Counted from the stretch's first letter, positions 37,404 to 48,270 are shown. The stretch is DNA of 64,000 nt from Paenibacillus terrigena DSM 21567 (GCF_000374845.1 NZ_KB895424.1:32360-96359), one strand, 5' to 3'. The notes: a model not told the origin generated them from the letters alone. Program-made: numbers and translations.

Positions 37404-37670
37404 AGGTATCGATTGCACTTATGTCAGCGTAGCACCTGTCTCGAGCAAAGTCTTCAATCCCGCGGGAATAATCGGCACACCGTTCTGAAAAACGCCAACA
37501 GCCTGTTCGATTTCATCATGTATGATGGTAACGAGAGTTGAGTGTCATGTTATGGGTGGGGAAATTACCGAACATCGATTGGATTGCAAGAGACAGCCTC
37601 GTCATGAGGTCATTTTTGTGTGTTACGGCAATGTTCTCTAACGTGTTGCGCACCCTTGTAACTACTGGTA
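37404..37670. other. Intergenic gap with possible gene remnant
   Basis: On the minus strand 37544-37419 is open without a start and ends at TAA; it includes TIIHDEIEQAVGVFQNG and ends LKTLLETGATLT, which reads like a real protein tail. Too short to be sure. CCTCGTCATGAGG (about 37596-37608) is a weak hairpin. Confidence 0.3.
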
Positions 37671-37675
37671 TGGTA

Positions 37676-38742
<1,067 letters not shown>

Positions 38743-38765
38743 GGGAAGAAAATTCTATTGAATAT

Positions 38766-38797
38766 TTTAGTAAATTTAATTACACTATTTTAGTAAA
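38766..38797 (+). promoter_or_regulatory. Tandem TTTAGTAAA motifs before the MFS gene
   Basis: TTTAGTAAA at 38766-38774 and 38789-38797, 23 bases apart (about two helical turns), within 60 bases of the MFS start. Confidence 0.6.
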
Positions 38798-38822
38798 AAC
38801 AAATAGAGGGGATGCACATCAT

Positions 38823-40058
38823 GTGGATACGTTAAATAGTACACATTTGCTCCGGCGGTTATCGTTATGTGCGATTGTTCTATCGACTGGCCTGACGCTC
38901 GTATGGCCCATCAATACGCTCTATATGCATGAGCAGTTCGGCGGGACGCTAAGTATGGCGGGTTTAGTGCTGCTGCTGAATAGCGGAGCTGCATTTGTTG
39001 GCAATTTGATTGGGGGGATCCTATTTGATCGCTGGGGCGGCAAGCTTCCCGTTCTCTGCGCGATAGCAGGCTCAGCTTGTGCGGTAGCAGCAATGGGGTT
39101 GGCGAATGATCTATACACTTATGCGGTGCTCTTAACTTTGCTGGGTCTTTTCAGCGGCTTCGTCTATCCGATCTTAAATGCCATGGCAGTAACAGGCTGT
39201 CCAGGGGAAGAGCAGCGCGCGGTTAATATTCTATTCGTGTCGCAAAATGTCGGGATGGCGCTGGGTGCGGCGCTTGGCGGCTTTGTGGCGAATTTGTCGT
39301 TCCAGCTTGTGTTTTTCGGCAATGCGTTATTGTATGTCGTGTTCTTCGTATTGTTCGCCGGTCTAATACGTCAGCCGCATCAGGGGCATCGAGACGCAAT
39401 GAGTCCATCGCGAAGTCAACGGAACGGCCGATTATGGAACAGCGGTTCGGGGCGTGCGGTTATTGCAGCTTGTATCGGTTTTGCCGTCTCATGGCTCTGT
39501 TACTCGCAGTGGTCTGCGGTTGTTCCTCTTCACGCCAAGGTGCAGGGAATTTCTTTCGCTTTATACAGTCTGCTATGGACGGTCAATGGCGGGCTTATTC
39601 TGCTGTCGCATCCGCTCAAAACATGGCTTATACGTCGGTTCCAGATCGCGCTGCAGACACAAATTCGGTGGGGGACCTTCTTCTTCGCCGCCGGTCTCTT
39701 GCTCGTCGGTTTTGCATCATCGTACTGGCAATTCGTGCTCGCGATGATCATCATGACTTGCGGGGAAGTGCTGGTCTTCCCGGCTGTGCCAGCATGGATG
39801 GTAGAATCTGCGGACGGCAGCTCGAAAGGAAAGGTGCTCGGAGCTTGTGCCGCGTCCTCTACAGTTGGACGGATGTTAGGCCCTTGGTTAGGAGGCCTCG
39901 TGTATGAAGGATGGCCAGGTCATTGGGTCTTCACCATTGCAGCCGCTATTTGCTTGGTAACGATATGGCATTATCGGCAGGCGGGGCGACAATTGGCTAG
40001 AACTGATGCTGATGTAAAGGCTCCCAGTAAAGGGAAATACATTTCTACCACGCCTTAA
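38823..40058 (+). CDS. Major facilitator superfamily transporter
   Basis: A 411-residue integral membrane protein with about 12 hydrophobic helices. The loop 2-3 signature of the MFS is present as GGILFDRWGGKLP (normally G.LaDR.GRR). The conserved position after helix 1 is NTLYMHEQFGG. The start is GTG at 38823 with GAGGGG upstream. It follows lacI-1 by 80 bases carrying two operator-like motifs, so it may take up, or export, the sugar handled by the locus; similar MFS proteins also export drugs or lactose-like sugars. Substrate is inferred only from context. Confidence 0.87.
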   Translation: MDTLNSTHLLRRLSLCAIVLSTGLTLVWPINTLYMHEQFGGTLSMAGLVLLLNSGAAFVGNLIGGILFDRWGGKLPVLCAIAGSACAVAAMGLANDLYTYAVLLTLLGLFSGFVYPILNAMAVTGCPGEEQRAVNILFVSQNVGMALGAALGGFVANLSFQLVFFGNALLYVVFFVLFAGLIRQPHQGHRDAMSPSRSQRNGRLWNSGSGRAVIAACIGFAVSWLCYSQWSAVVPLHAKVQGISFALYSLLWTVNGGLILLSHPLKTWLIRRFQIALQTQIRWGTFFFAAGLLLVGFASSYWQFVLAMIIMTCGEVLVFPAVPAWMVESADGSSKGKVLGACAASSTVGRMLGPWLGGLVYEGWPGHWVFTIAAAICLVTIWHYRQAGRQLARTDADVKAPSKGKYISTTP

Positions 40059-40080
40059 GAAATGTAGTAAGAATGGCCCA

Positions 40081-40110
40081 AGAGCAGCGGATAAGCTGCT
40101 CTATTTTTTT
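40081..40110 (+). terminator. MFS gene terminator
   Basis: AGAGCAGC-GGATAA-GCTGCTCT followed by ATTTTTTT. Confidence 0.9.
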
Positions 40111-40174
40111 CACCCTTTTTTGTGCAACAAGTCTCTTGATTATTTCAAAGTTGGATGATAAAATGACATCATAA

Positions 40175-40216
40175 TTTACTAAATAAATACAATGTAAGCG
40201 ATATATATTTAGTAAA
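40175..40216 (+). promoter_or_regulatory. Paired operator-like motifs and cre-like site before the ABC operon
   Basis: TTTACTAAA (40175-40183) and TTTAGTAAA (40208-40216) lie 33 bases apart, with TGTAAGCGATATAT (40193-40206) between. A second TGTAAGCG site, TGTAAGCGAATACA (40284-40297), lies 18 bases before the start codon. The latter pair resembles CcpA cre sites (ideal TGTAAGCGCTTACA), two mismatches at 40284. Confidence 0.6.
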
Positions 40217-40314
40217 TTTATAATCGGGTAAAAGGGTGGTATGCGGCCAACAGTGCATTGAGGTTGTATGGAGAGGTTGAAAATGTAAGCGAATACATTT
40301 GAGGGGGTCCATGC

Positions 40315-41991
40315 ATGAAAAGAAATTGGTCATTATTGATTGCTATTGTACTTGTATTAACAACGCTTGCAGGCTGTGGCACGGAGAAAGATGCAGCTAC
40401 CGACAAAGGAACTGATAAAACCGAGGGTCAAACCACTACACCGGTGGAGAAGAAACTCAATGAATTCAATTGGGAAATGCCTGACAAGACAATTGAGATC
40501 AATTTCTACTCCGGACAGGACAATCCAGATAAAGTTAAAGAGCACGAAGCAGAACTGCAAAAGTACATTCTCGAGAAGTTTAACGTGAAGTTGCACAATA
40601 TCGTCTACGATGTAGACCAAAAAGAAAAATTGAACCTTATGCTCGCGAGCAACGACTATCCAGAAGTGATCACGGGTCTGAGTGAGTCCCAGGCACAGCA
40701 ATGGGTCGACCAGGGCAAGGCGATCGAAATCGGCGAATATGTCGACAAACTAGGACCGAACATTAAGAGCCAATTAGAGACATGGTTCAAATCTTACAAT
40801 AGCGAAGACGGCAAGTTATACATGCTGCCGAAGTACTGGGGATTGCTGCCGATTCCAGACAATAGCGCGCATATCCGCAATGACTGGTATGTAGCGATGG
40901 GATCGCCGAAATTTGAGACGCCAGAGCAATATTATGACATCTTGAAGCAGATGCAAGCTGCACATCCGAAGAATGCGAAAGGCGAGAAAACGTATGCGCT
41001 TTCAGGTGTTGCGCCAGTTACGAATACAATGGTTCCGACGCTTGCCGGTATGTGGGGACTGCAGGCGGGTTACAAAGTCTCTCCAGAAGGCGATATGACT
41101 CATTGGGTTAACACGCAAGAAGGGTTGGAGCTCACGAAATTTATGAATCAAATTTATCGTGACGGCTTGCTTGATCCAGACACATTCGTCAACAAATTCG
41201 ATGAATGGAAGGCAAAATTCTCGTCTGAACGTATTATGGGCCACATTGGTCCATGGTGGCAGTCGTGGAATGCGGGCCATGAAGTATGGCAGAAGACAAA
41301 TAAAAATTGGACAGAAGATCAACGTTATGTGCAAGTGAAGCTAAAAGCGGCTAGCGCGGAAAAAGCTTACTTGTCTCCGAAAAACGCACGTGGCGGATCA
41401 TTCACGATTATTACCGATAAAGCGAAAAATCCAGAGGATATCATCAAATGGATGAATTTCTCGATTACGGATATGGGTACGCGTCTAGTTGGTTGGGGCG
41501 CTCCGAATCAGCAGGATTCAGTATGGAAGTTCGAAAATGGAAAATGGAGTTGGGTGGAAAGCGCCAAAAAAGCGATCATTGATGCAACGTGGAATTATGA
41601 TACTTCCGATAAGCTTGGTCAAGGTTACCTGATGCTTGTTGAAGGCCAGGGCACGATGAAAGATGACGGCAAAAGTACGCTTTGGTTTGACCAGAACTTC
41701 AACGATGAAGCGAAATGGAAGAAGATCATGAACGACAATCTGAAGGATACGATCTACGATAATTCATTGGGCTCCATTACGATCCCAGCGAACGATCCGT
41801 TGACGATGACAAAACAGCAAATTGACGATCAGATTGAGACGTTATGGTCGAAGGCTGTTATGAGTAAGACAGAGGATGAGCTTACGAAGAACTACAATGA
41901 CATGAAGGATAAATTGAACAGCTCGGGACTGCATGACATTGAGAAATTCAGATCCGATACGTATAAAAAACGGATGACTACTTGGAAGTAA
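40315..41991 (+). CDS. ABC sugar importer, extracellular binding lipoprotein
   Basis: A 558-residue family 1 solute-binding protein, LipO/YtcQ type. The signal peptide ends with the lipobox LAGC (Cys about residue 20), so it is anchored in the outer leaflet of the membrane. A Thr/Lys/Asp-rich linker precedes the mature fold, which contains FYSGQDNPDKVKE, VITGLSESQAQQWVDQGK (typical 'goalie' region) and NDWYVAMG. It feeds the two permeases downstream. Such importers take up oligosaccharides or rhamnogalacturonan-type fragments. ATG preceded by GAGGGGG. Confidence 0.92.
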   Translation: MKRNWSLLIAIVLVLTTLAGCGTEKDAATDKGTDKTEGQTTTPVEKKLNEFNWEMPDKTIEINFYSGQDNPDKVKEHEAELQKYILEKFNVKLHNIVYDVDQKEKLNLMLASNDYPEVITGLSESQAQQWVDQGKAIEIGEYVDKLGPNIKSQLETWFKSYNSEDGKLYMLPKYWGLLPIPDNSAHIRNDWYVAMGSPKFETPEQYYDILKQMQAAHPKNAKGEKTYALSGVAPVTNTMVPTLAGMWGLQAGYKVSPEGDMTHWVNTQEGLELTKFMNQIYRDGLLDPDTFVNKFDEWKAKFSSERIMGHIGPWWQSWNAGHEVWQKTNKNWTEDQRYVQVKLKAASAEKAYLSPKNARGGSFTIITDKAKNPEDIIKWMNFSITDMGTRLVGWGAPNQQDSVWKFENGKWSWVESAKKAIIDATWNYDTSDKLGQGYLMLVEGQGTMKDDGKSTLWFDQNFNDEAKWKKIMNDNLKDTIYDNSLGSITIPANDPLTMTKQQIDDQIETLWSKAVMSKTEDELTKNYNDMKDKLNSSGLHDIEKFRSDTYKKRMTTWK

Positions 41992-42000
41992 AGGAAGTGA

Positions 42001-42027
42001 ACGAGAGGAAGGATTCCTTCCTCTCGT
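42001..42027 (+). terminator. Intra-operon hairpin after the binding-protein gene
   Basis: ACGAGAGGAAGG pairs perfectly with CCTTCCTCTCGT over a three-base loop, without a T run. Such stems commonly protect the abundant binding-protein mRNA and reduce read-through to the permeases. Confidence 0.75.
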
Positions 42028-42059
42028 TCGAAATTTCTATCAAGAAAGCAGGTGGGTAG

Positions 42060-43013
42060 ATGAACTCAGAAGTTGTGAATATTCAGGCACAACCCAAATC
42101 AAGATTTAACCACATTAAGCGGACAGTGTACAAAGAACGTCAGCTGTGGCTGCTTAGTATCCCGATGATCATATGGGTGTTCATCTTTAGTTATCTTCCA
42201 ATGTATGGAATTATTATCGCATTTATGAAATACATTCCCGGCAGAAATATGTTCAAAAGTCAATGGGTAGGGTTTCAGCATTTCCAAACCTTTTTCCATT
42301 CACCAGATTTTTGGCATATTCTTCGCAATACGTTAGCGATCAGTGGACTCGGTATTGTATTTGGCTTTACGGCGCCGATTATATTGGCCCTGTTGCTCAA
42401 CGAGCTGCGCCTGAAAGTGTTCAAGCGCGTTGTACAGACGATTTCATATTTGCCGCATTTTATTTCCTGGGTTGTTGTTGCTAGTATTTTGTTTGCCATT
42501 CTAGGTAATGAAGGATTTATGAATGACATGCTGATGCGGCTGGGCATCATCGACAAACCAATTGCATTTCTAGGGGAAGGAAAATACTTCTGGGGATTGC
42601 TCACAGCGACGAATGTGTGGAAGGATGTCGGTTGGTCTACGATTATTTATTTGTCTGCAATAGCTGGCGTTGATTCTGAGCTTTATGATGCGGGTAAAGT
42701 AGACGGTTTGGGTCGGTTCGGAATGGTATGGCATATTATCCTGCCAAGTATTCGTCCGACGATCGCAGTGCTGTTTATTCTGGGGATCGGCGGTATTCTA
42801 AATGCGGGATTCGAGCAGCAATTGTTGATCGGTAACTCACAGACGAGAGAATACCACGAAGTTATCGATACGTATGCGTATAAATACGGTATTCAGTTGG
42901 GCAACTATTCTTATGCTACGGCGATCGGATTACTGAAGAGTGTGATCTCGCTTGTGCTCGTTCTAGGTGCCAACCGTATTAGTAAAAAGGCGCTAGATAC
43001 TTCGATTTTATAG
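42060..43013 (+). CDS. ABC sugar importer permease, LplB type
   Basis: A 317-residue membrane protein with six helices. The cytoplasmic coupling loop reads SELYDAGKVDGLGRFGMVWHIILPSIRP, the LplB version of the EAA motif that contacts the ATPase. The first helix region LLSIPMIIWVFIFSYLPMYG is typical of LplB. RBS GCAGGTGGG. The locus encodes no ATP-binding subunit; a shared MsmX-like ATPase encoded elsewhere is the usual solution. Confidence 0.93.
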   Translation: MNSEVVNIQAQPKSRFNHIKRTVYKERQLWLLSIPMIIWVFIFSYLPMYGIIIAFMKYIPGRNMFKSQWVGFQHFQTFFHSPDFWHILRNTLAISGLGIVFGFTAPIILALLLNELRLKVFKRVVQTISYLPHFISWVVVASILFAILGNEGFMNDMLMRLGIIDKPIAFLGEGKYFWGLLTATNVWKDVGWSTIIYLSAIAGVDSELYDAGKVDGLGRFGMVWHIILPSIRPTIAVLFILGIGGILNAGFEQQLLIGNSQTREYHEVIDTYAYKYGIQLGNYSYATAIGLLKSVISLVLVLGANRISKKALDTSIL

Positions 43014-43026
43014 GGGGTGAACGGGC

Positions 43027-43929
43027 ATGAGTTCGAGTTCAATAGGAATAAAACCTACTTTGGGTAGTCGTATATTTGATGTATGCAATGTTGTATTTAT
43101 GCTGGCGTTCATGGTTGTTATGCTGTATCCTTTTGTGAATTTGCTGGCGATTTCCTTGAATGACGGGGTGGATGCAGCAAGGGGGGGGATCTACCTTTTC
43201 CCACGTGAGTTCTCGCTAGAATCCTATGCATTCTTGATGAAGAATCCGAAGTTGTTCGATGGATTCGTGATTTCTATCTTACGCGTTGTCGTCGGGACGG
43301 TCACATGTGTGTTCATGACGGGACTTCTCGCCTATATCGTTACGATCCGTAACTTCTCAGGTAGAAAATTTATGCGTGTTTTGTTCCTGATCACGATGTA
43401 TTTTGGCGGCGGTTTGATTCCAACGTATTTGCTAATGGTGCAGCTTGGATTGACCAATACCTTTAACGTGTATTGGATTCCGGGTCTTATACAGGCATAT
43501 TACATGATGCTTATGGCCTCGTACATGCAAGGTTTACCGGAGGCATTGTTCGAATCTGCACGGATTGACGGTGCTTCTGAGTTAAAGATTTATATCAGGG
43601 TCGTCATTCCAATCTCGATGCCGGTATTCGCTGCGATTGCCGTGTTCAGTTCAGTAGGACATTGGAATTCATGGTTTGACGTTATTTTATACAACTCGAG
43701 CGGTACATGGGACACGTTGCAGACCTATCTTCGCAAGCTCTTGCTTGAGGTTGAAGCGCTCCAGCAAATTCAGGATGCACAGGCAGCTTATTCGAAATAT
43801 CGTAATATTTCTAGTTCTACGCTTCGTGCAGCTGTGACGATGGTCGTTACATTACCTATCGTGGTGGTCTATCCGTTCATGCAGAAATATTTTGTTGGTG
43901 GTATGACTCTTGGTGCGGTGAAAGGTTAA
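43027..43929 (+). CDS. ABC sugar importer permease, YtcP/MalG type
   Basis: Second permease subunit, 300 residues, six helices. The EAA loop is EALFESARIDGASELKIYIRVVIP. Starts 13 bases after the preceding permease, with GGGGGTGAAC as binding site. The C-terminus MTLGAVKG is characteristic of YtcP-type permeases, which end in a short G.(V/I)KG tail. Confidence 0.93.
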   Translation: MSSSSIGIKPTLGSRIFDVCNVVFMLAFMVVMLYPFVNLLAISLNDGVDAARGGIYLFPREFSLESYAFLMKNPKLFDGFVISILRVVVGTVTCVFMTGLLAYIVTIRNFSGRKFMRVLFLITMYFGGGLIPTYLLMVQLGLTNTFNVYWIPGLIQAYYMMLMASYMQGLPEALFESARIDGASELKIYIRVVIPISMPVFAAIAVFSSVGHWNSWFDVILYNSSGTWDTLQTYLRKLLLEVEALQQIQDAQAAYSKYRNISSSTLRAAVTMVVTLPIVVVYPFMQKYFVGGMTLGAVKG

Positions 43930-43975
43930 TCTTATCGAATCAACAAGATAAGGACAGGAAATGGAGGAACTACTG

Positions 43976-45778
43976 ATGAATGCAATCAATATAGAGAAGA
44001 ACAGCTTAAAAACAGAGAAATACCATTTTACGGTCAAGGGTGACGAAAATAAGTTTCGTACCACATTGACATCCCAAGTTGTTAGCGACGGTGTCGAACT
44101 GCTGCATATTCGAATGGAGGCGGACGCCCCTGTACAGCCGACGCCGGTAGAAATCGTATGGCACGTTCCAGCGATTGATATTCAAGGCTATTGGCACCCT
44201 TCCGCATATCGTAACAGACGTCTTCATGTAGATTGGGAAAGAGGTCTGGTCTCGAAAGCGACTTATTCTGCTCCAGTGGGCTGTCTATTTAATACACTGG
44301 GCTGCAATCGGTTAACTTTCGCCTACTCTGATGCACTAAATGCCGTTGAGATGGCAGCTGGTGTCCATGAGGAATCGTCGGTGTTCCGGTGTGCGGTGAA
44401 GCTGTTCACGGAACCAATGGCTCCAATACAGACCTATGAAGCTGTTATTCGTCTGGATGCGAGAGATGTGCCTTACTTCGAAAGTCTTGATGAAGTACAG
44501 CAATGGTGGGCATCACTCCCAGGGTATGAACCGGCTACTGTACCGGAAGCAGCAAAGCTGCCTGTGTACTCGACTTGGTATAGTTTCCATCAACAGCTAG
44601 ATCCAGACCAAATCGAACACCAATGCCGACTGGCTAAAGACCTTGGGTGTGAGATGGTTATTGTGGACGATGGATGGCAGACTTCGGATAATGCCAGAGG
44701 ATATGCATATTGTGGAGATTGGCTCGTCTGCGAGGATAAGATTCCAGATATGCGTGCGCATGTCGACCGCGTTCACGCGATTGGCATGAAATATATGTTG
44801 TGGTATTCAGTTCCTTTTGTTGGAAAGAAAAGCGATGCATGGCATCGATTCGAACATAAAATCTTGACTGTATTCGACAATCTTGGCTGCGGAGTACTCG
44901 ATCCAAGATATCCAGAAGTACGGGAGTATATTATTGGTATATATGAGAAGGCGCTTGTGGAATGGGATTTGGACGGATTGAAACTTGATTTCGTAGATAG
45001 CTTCTATGCGACAGAAGAGACGAAGGATAAGCAAGATCCGGAGATGGATTTTGCGTCCGTGCCGGAAGCGGTCGATCGATTGATGAGCGACGTCATTGTA
45101 AGGCTGCGGGTGATCAAAGAGGACATCATGATCGAATTCCGTCAGAACTATATTGGACCGTTGATGAAAAAATACGGAAACATGCTTCGTGCGACCGACT
45201 GTCCAAATGATGCGACGGAGAATCGAATCCGTACGATCGATGTGAGGCTTCTAAGCGGCCAGACCGCTGTGCATTCCGACATGATCATGTGGAATCCGAA
45301 CGAACCTGCAGAGAGTGCGGCGCTCCAATTCATCAACATTCTATTCTCTGTCCCGCAGATCTCCGTGAAGCTGGATCAAATCCCAGAGGAACACGTACAA
45401 ATGACGTCCTTCTGGTTGTCCTTCTGGCGCGAGCATCGGGATGCTCTGATTGAAGGCAAGTTAATGCCTGGGCGGCCGGATTTCTTGTATCCAATGATCA
45501 GTGCGGAAACTGCGGAGAAACGTATCCTTTGCGTCTATGAAGATGTTGTTGTGAACGTAGGCGACGCGGTACCCGATACGCTGATTGTCGTCAATGGAAC
45601 ATTGAATACGCGTCTTGTACTTGAACTTGCGAACGGCCTTGGTCACGTTGAGCTTACGACGCGCAATTGTCTAGGGCAAGTCATTGATCGCCAGCAGGTG
45701 ACCTTGCATGCAGGGCTTCAACGGCTTGATGTTCCTGCATCTGGTATAGTGACGATCAAGAAGGGCGGGGTGATTTGA
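43976..45778 (+). CDS. GH36-like alpha-galactosidase family enzyme
   Basis: A cytosolic 600-residue clan GH-D hydrolase. An N-terminal beta domain (to about 190) precedes a TIM barrel with YSTWYSFHQ, EMVIVDDGWQTSD, the nucleophile Asp in DGLKLDFVDSFY, and the probable acid/base Asp in RATDCPNDATENR. GH36 enzymes remove terminal alpha-galactose by retention. Remote members also act on alpha-GalNAc or transfer raffinose-type sugars, so exact specificity is open. The ATG at 43976 follows GGAGGAACTACT; an ATG at 43961 overlaps that site. It ends coupled with the next gene. Confidence 0.87.
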   Translation: MNAINIEKNSLKTEKYHFTVKGDENKFRTTLTSQVVSDGVELLHIRMEADAPVQPTPVEIVWHVPAIDIQGYWHPSAYRNRRLHVDWERGLVSKATYSAPVGCLFNTLGCNRLTFAYSDALNAVEMAAGVHEESSVFRCAVKLFTEPMAPIQTYEAVIRLDARDVPYFESLDEVQQWWASLPGYEPATVPEAAKLPVYSTWYSFHQQLDPDQIEHQCRLAKDLGCEMVIVDDGWQTSDNARGYAYCGDWLVCEDKIPDMRAHVDRVHAIGMKYMLWYSVPFVGKKSDAWHRFEHKILTVFDNLGCGVLDPRYPEVREYIIGIYEKALVEWDLDGLKLDFVDSFYATEETKDKQDPEMDFASVPEAVDRLMSDVIVRLRVIKEDIMIEFRQNYIGPLMKKYGNMLRATDCPNDATENRIRTIDVRLLSGQTAVHSDMIMWNPNEPAESAALQFINILFSVPQISVKLDQIPEEHVQMTSFWLSFWREHRDALIEGKLMPGRPDFLYPMISAETAEKRILCVYEDVVVNVGDAVPDTLIVVNGTLNTRLVLELANGLGHVELTTRNCLGQVIDRQQVTLHAGLQRLDVPASGIVTIKKGGVI

Positions 45779-47134
45779 TTGCAGAAGAGCAGTCTTCTAT
45801 TCGAATCATCGAGTGCCGCATTAAATGAGGCCTTTGCTTGGGCCAAAGAACAAGCGTTATCGTATGCGCATTTGGATGATCCAGTGGGACCATGGTATGA
45901 AGCGGCTTTGCCGGGGCGAGATGCTTTTTGTATGCGTGACGTCGCGCACCAGAGCACAGGCGCTCATCTCCTAGGCTTGCACATGCATAACAAGAACATG
46001 CTGCAGCAATTTGCGAGACATATTTCCGGCCTAAGAGATTGGTGCTCGTATTGGGAGATCACGAAGGACGGCCTACCGGCACCGGTTGATTATACGGATG
46101 ATAGTGATTTCTGGTATAACTTGCCCGCGAACTTCGATCTCGTCGACTGCTGCTTGCGGCAGTATCAATGGACCGGGGACAAGGACTATATCGAAGCGCC
46201 AGATCTGGTGAACTTCTACCATCACACCGTGTCGGATTATGTTGACCGCTGGGATAAGGACCAGGATGGATTGCCTGAGCATTATACATTTTATGGTCGC
46301 CGCGGCATTGCTTCCTACATGGAGGATGGCATGCATCCACTTGTGGCCGGAGACCTCGTAGCGGCACTCTACGGCGGGTACCGTGCTTATTCTGAAATTC
46401 AGAAGCTTCGTGGATATGAGGGGTACCATCAGAAATATTCGGACAAGGCCGATGCTTTGCAGACCATGTACCAGGAGCAATGGTGGAATAAGGAGATGGG
46501 GCGTTTCTGTGGTGCGATCTTACAGGATCGTTCGTTCTATACCCCTTATTACGCATCTGCACAGTATCTTCCTTTATACTTCAGGCTGATCGATGATGCC
46601 GAGAAGCTGGACAAGGCATTGCTCGATGTTGTGAAGCATGGTGGGAACAATGTCGAGGAACGATCTTATTTGGCGGAAATTTATTATCAATATGGATTGA
46701 ATGATTTCGCATATTCGTTATTGCTTGAGTTATCGCATCCGAAGATGCCGCGGCGGGAATACCCGGAAGTGTCTTATAGCGTAATTACTTCTCTGATTAC
46801 GGGGATGATGGGGATTGCTCCGAGTGCAGTGGACCGTGTACTTGTAACGCAGCCGCGGCTTAGCCCTGTAGCATGGGCTGCGGCTAGACATATTCCGGTC
46901 TGGTCGAATGAAGTTCATGTATCGCACATGAGTCATCAAGAGACTGTGCTGGAGCATGTGTCCGGGCCGACGTTCGTGTGGGAACCCCAATTCTCGGGCG
47001 TATGGCGTATGATATCCGTCAATGGAACCCCGATCGAAGCGAAAGTGAAGCACGTGAAGGGAATCGGGCCGATCAGTTGGATTCAATGGAATACGGTGCC
47101 TGGCGAGCGATTTGTCGCAGAAGCTATAGCGTAG
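45779..47134 (+). CDS. Six-hairpin (alpha/alpha-barrel) glycosidase-like protein
   Basis: A 451-residue cytosolic protein starting at TTG directly after the TGA of the GH36-like gene, so translation is likely coupled; GGGGTGATT serves as binding site. The helical-barrel pattern is visible: GPWYEAALPGRDAFCMRDVAHQ near 40-65, DNPANFDLVDCC-like segments, DKDQDGLPEHYTFYG with acidic residues that could be catalytic, and SYLAEIYYQYGLNDFAY. It resembles GH78/GH63-type six-hairpin enzymes but I cannot assign a family. It probably acts on the second linkage of the oligosaccharide opened by the GH36-like enzyme. Confidence 0.7.
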   Translation: MQKSSLLFESSSAALNEAFAWAKEQALSYAHLDDPVGPWYEAALPGRDAFCMRDVAHQSTGAHLLGLHMHNKNMLQQFARHISGLRDWCSYWEITKDGLPAPVDYTDDSDFWYNLPANFDLVDCCLRQYQWTGDKDYIEAPDLVNFYHHTVSDYVDRWDKDQDGLPEHYTFYGRRGIASYMEDGMHPLVAGDLVAALYGGYRAYSEIQKLRGYEGYHQKYSDKADALQTMYQEQWWNKEMGRFCGAILQDRSFYTPYYASAQYLPLYFRLIDDAEKLDKALLDVVKHGGNNVEERSYLAEIYYQYGLNDFAYSLLLELSHPKMPRREYPEVSYSVITSLITGMMGIAPSAVDRVLVTQPRLSPVAWAAARHIPVWSNEVHVSHMSHQETVLEHVSGPTFVWEPQFSGVWRMISVNGTPIEAKVKHVKGIGPISWIQWNTVPGERFVAEAIA

Positions 47135-47158
47135 TTTACTAGAAAGTGTTGTGATGTG

Positions 47159-48178
47159 ATGGCGACCATCAAAGAAATTGCACGAATTGCAGAAGTGTCC
47201 AGTTCGACGGTGTCCCGGGTACTTCGGCAGGACATGTCCTTCAGCATCCCGCACGAGACTCGGCGTAAGGTTATCGATGTGGCTAGAACGTTGAACTATC
47301 GTGCCAAGAAGAATCGCAAGAGTATGGGGACCGAGCGCGTTAACGACTGGCGTATCGGACTTGTCATCTGGTGCTCTGAGCAGTTCGAGTTCTCCGATCC
47401 GTTCTATATGACCATACGGCAAGGGATTGAGAAAGAATGTGAGAAGCACGGAGTATCGATCCACCGGATTTTCCGTTGGATTGAGGATGTGAGCCCGGCA
47501 CTGGATTTTTCGGGACTGAACGGCGTTATTGTCGTTGGAAAAGTAGAAGCGGATATTTTGCTGCAATCATCGCATTCGGAAGTTCCGATCGTATATATTG
47601 ATCATCATGGCTCCAGTCAGTACGATTCCGTCCAGTTCGATCTCGCTGGTGCCGCGAGGTGCGCCATGGAGCGCTTGTTGGAGCTAGGACATCAGCGCAT
47701 TGGATATATGGGAGGAACGAGCTATATTCGGCAGCATGATAGCATTCAGTATATTGAGGACGAGCGGCAGACCGTCTATATGTCGATGATGAGAGAGCGA
47801 GGATTGTTCCGTGATAACAGCATGTTCATCGGCAGCTGGGGAGCAGATGAAGGCTATCGATTGATGAAGCAGGCCATTCAGCAAGGGGATGTACCCGAAG
47901 CGTTCTTCGTTGCTAGCGACCCGATGGCCATTGGCGCATTGCGGGCGCTCGATGAATCGGGGATCAAGGTGCCGGATCAAGTCGCCATCGTAAGTATCGA
48001 TGATATTGATCTGTCGCAATATGTCACCCCGCCGCTAACGACCGTCAAAGTCTACACCGAAGAAATGGGTGTGACGGCTGTCAAACTGCTGGTTGACCGG
48101 TTTCTTGGCAGGGAACTACCGCTTAAGGTTACGGTGCCAACAGAGCTAATCATCCGCAATAGCTGCGGGTCAACCTGA
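47159..48178 (+). CDS. LacI-family regulator 2
   Basis: A 339-residue paralogue of the regulator at 37711. HTH: TIKEIARIAEVSSSTVSRVLRQD; core: VIWCSEQFEFSDPFYMTIRQGIEKE, GHQRIGYMGGTSYIRQ, and [23 protein letters not shown]. It closes the sugar operon and may report on the same or a related sugar. TTTACTAGAAA (47135-47145), a variant of the locus operator motif, lies just upstream, overlapping the end of the previous gene. A GTG three bases earlier is an alternative start. Confidence 0.92.
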   Translation: MATIKEIARIAEVSSSTVSRVLRQDMSFSIPHETRRKVIDVARTLNYRAKKNRKSMGTERVNDWRIGLVIWCSEQFEFSDPFYMTIRQGIEKECEKHGVSIHRIFRWIEDVSPALDFSGLNGVIVVGKVEADILLQSSHSEVPIVYIDHHGSSQYDSVQFDLAGAARCAMERLLELGHQRIGYMGGTSYIRQHDSIQYIEDERQTVYMSMMRERGLFRDNSMFIGSWGADEGYRLMKQAIQQGDVPEAFFVASDPMAIGALRALDESGIKVPDQVAIVSIDDIDLSQYVTPPLTTVKVYTEEMGVTAVKLLVDRFLGRELPLKVTVPTELIIRNSCGST

Positions 48179-48240
48179 AGGCGACACGTTCTTTCGCGGA
48201 ATTTGGTGCAAAGCAAGACATCTCAATAGCTTGTAAGCGG

Positions 48241-48270
48241 ACACTGGCCATACAATGGTCAGTGTTTTTT
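48241..48270 (+). terminator. Terminator of the sugar operon
   Basis: ACACTGGCCA-TACAA-TGGTCAGTGT followed by TTTTTT. Confidence 0.9.
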
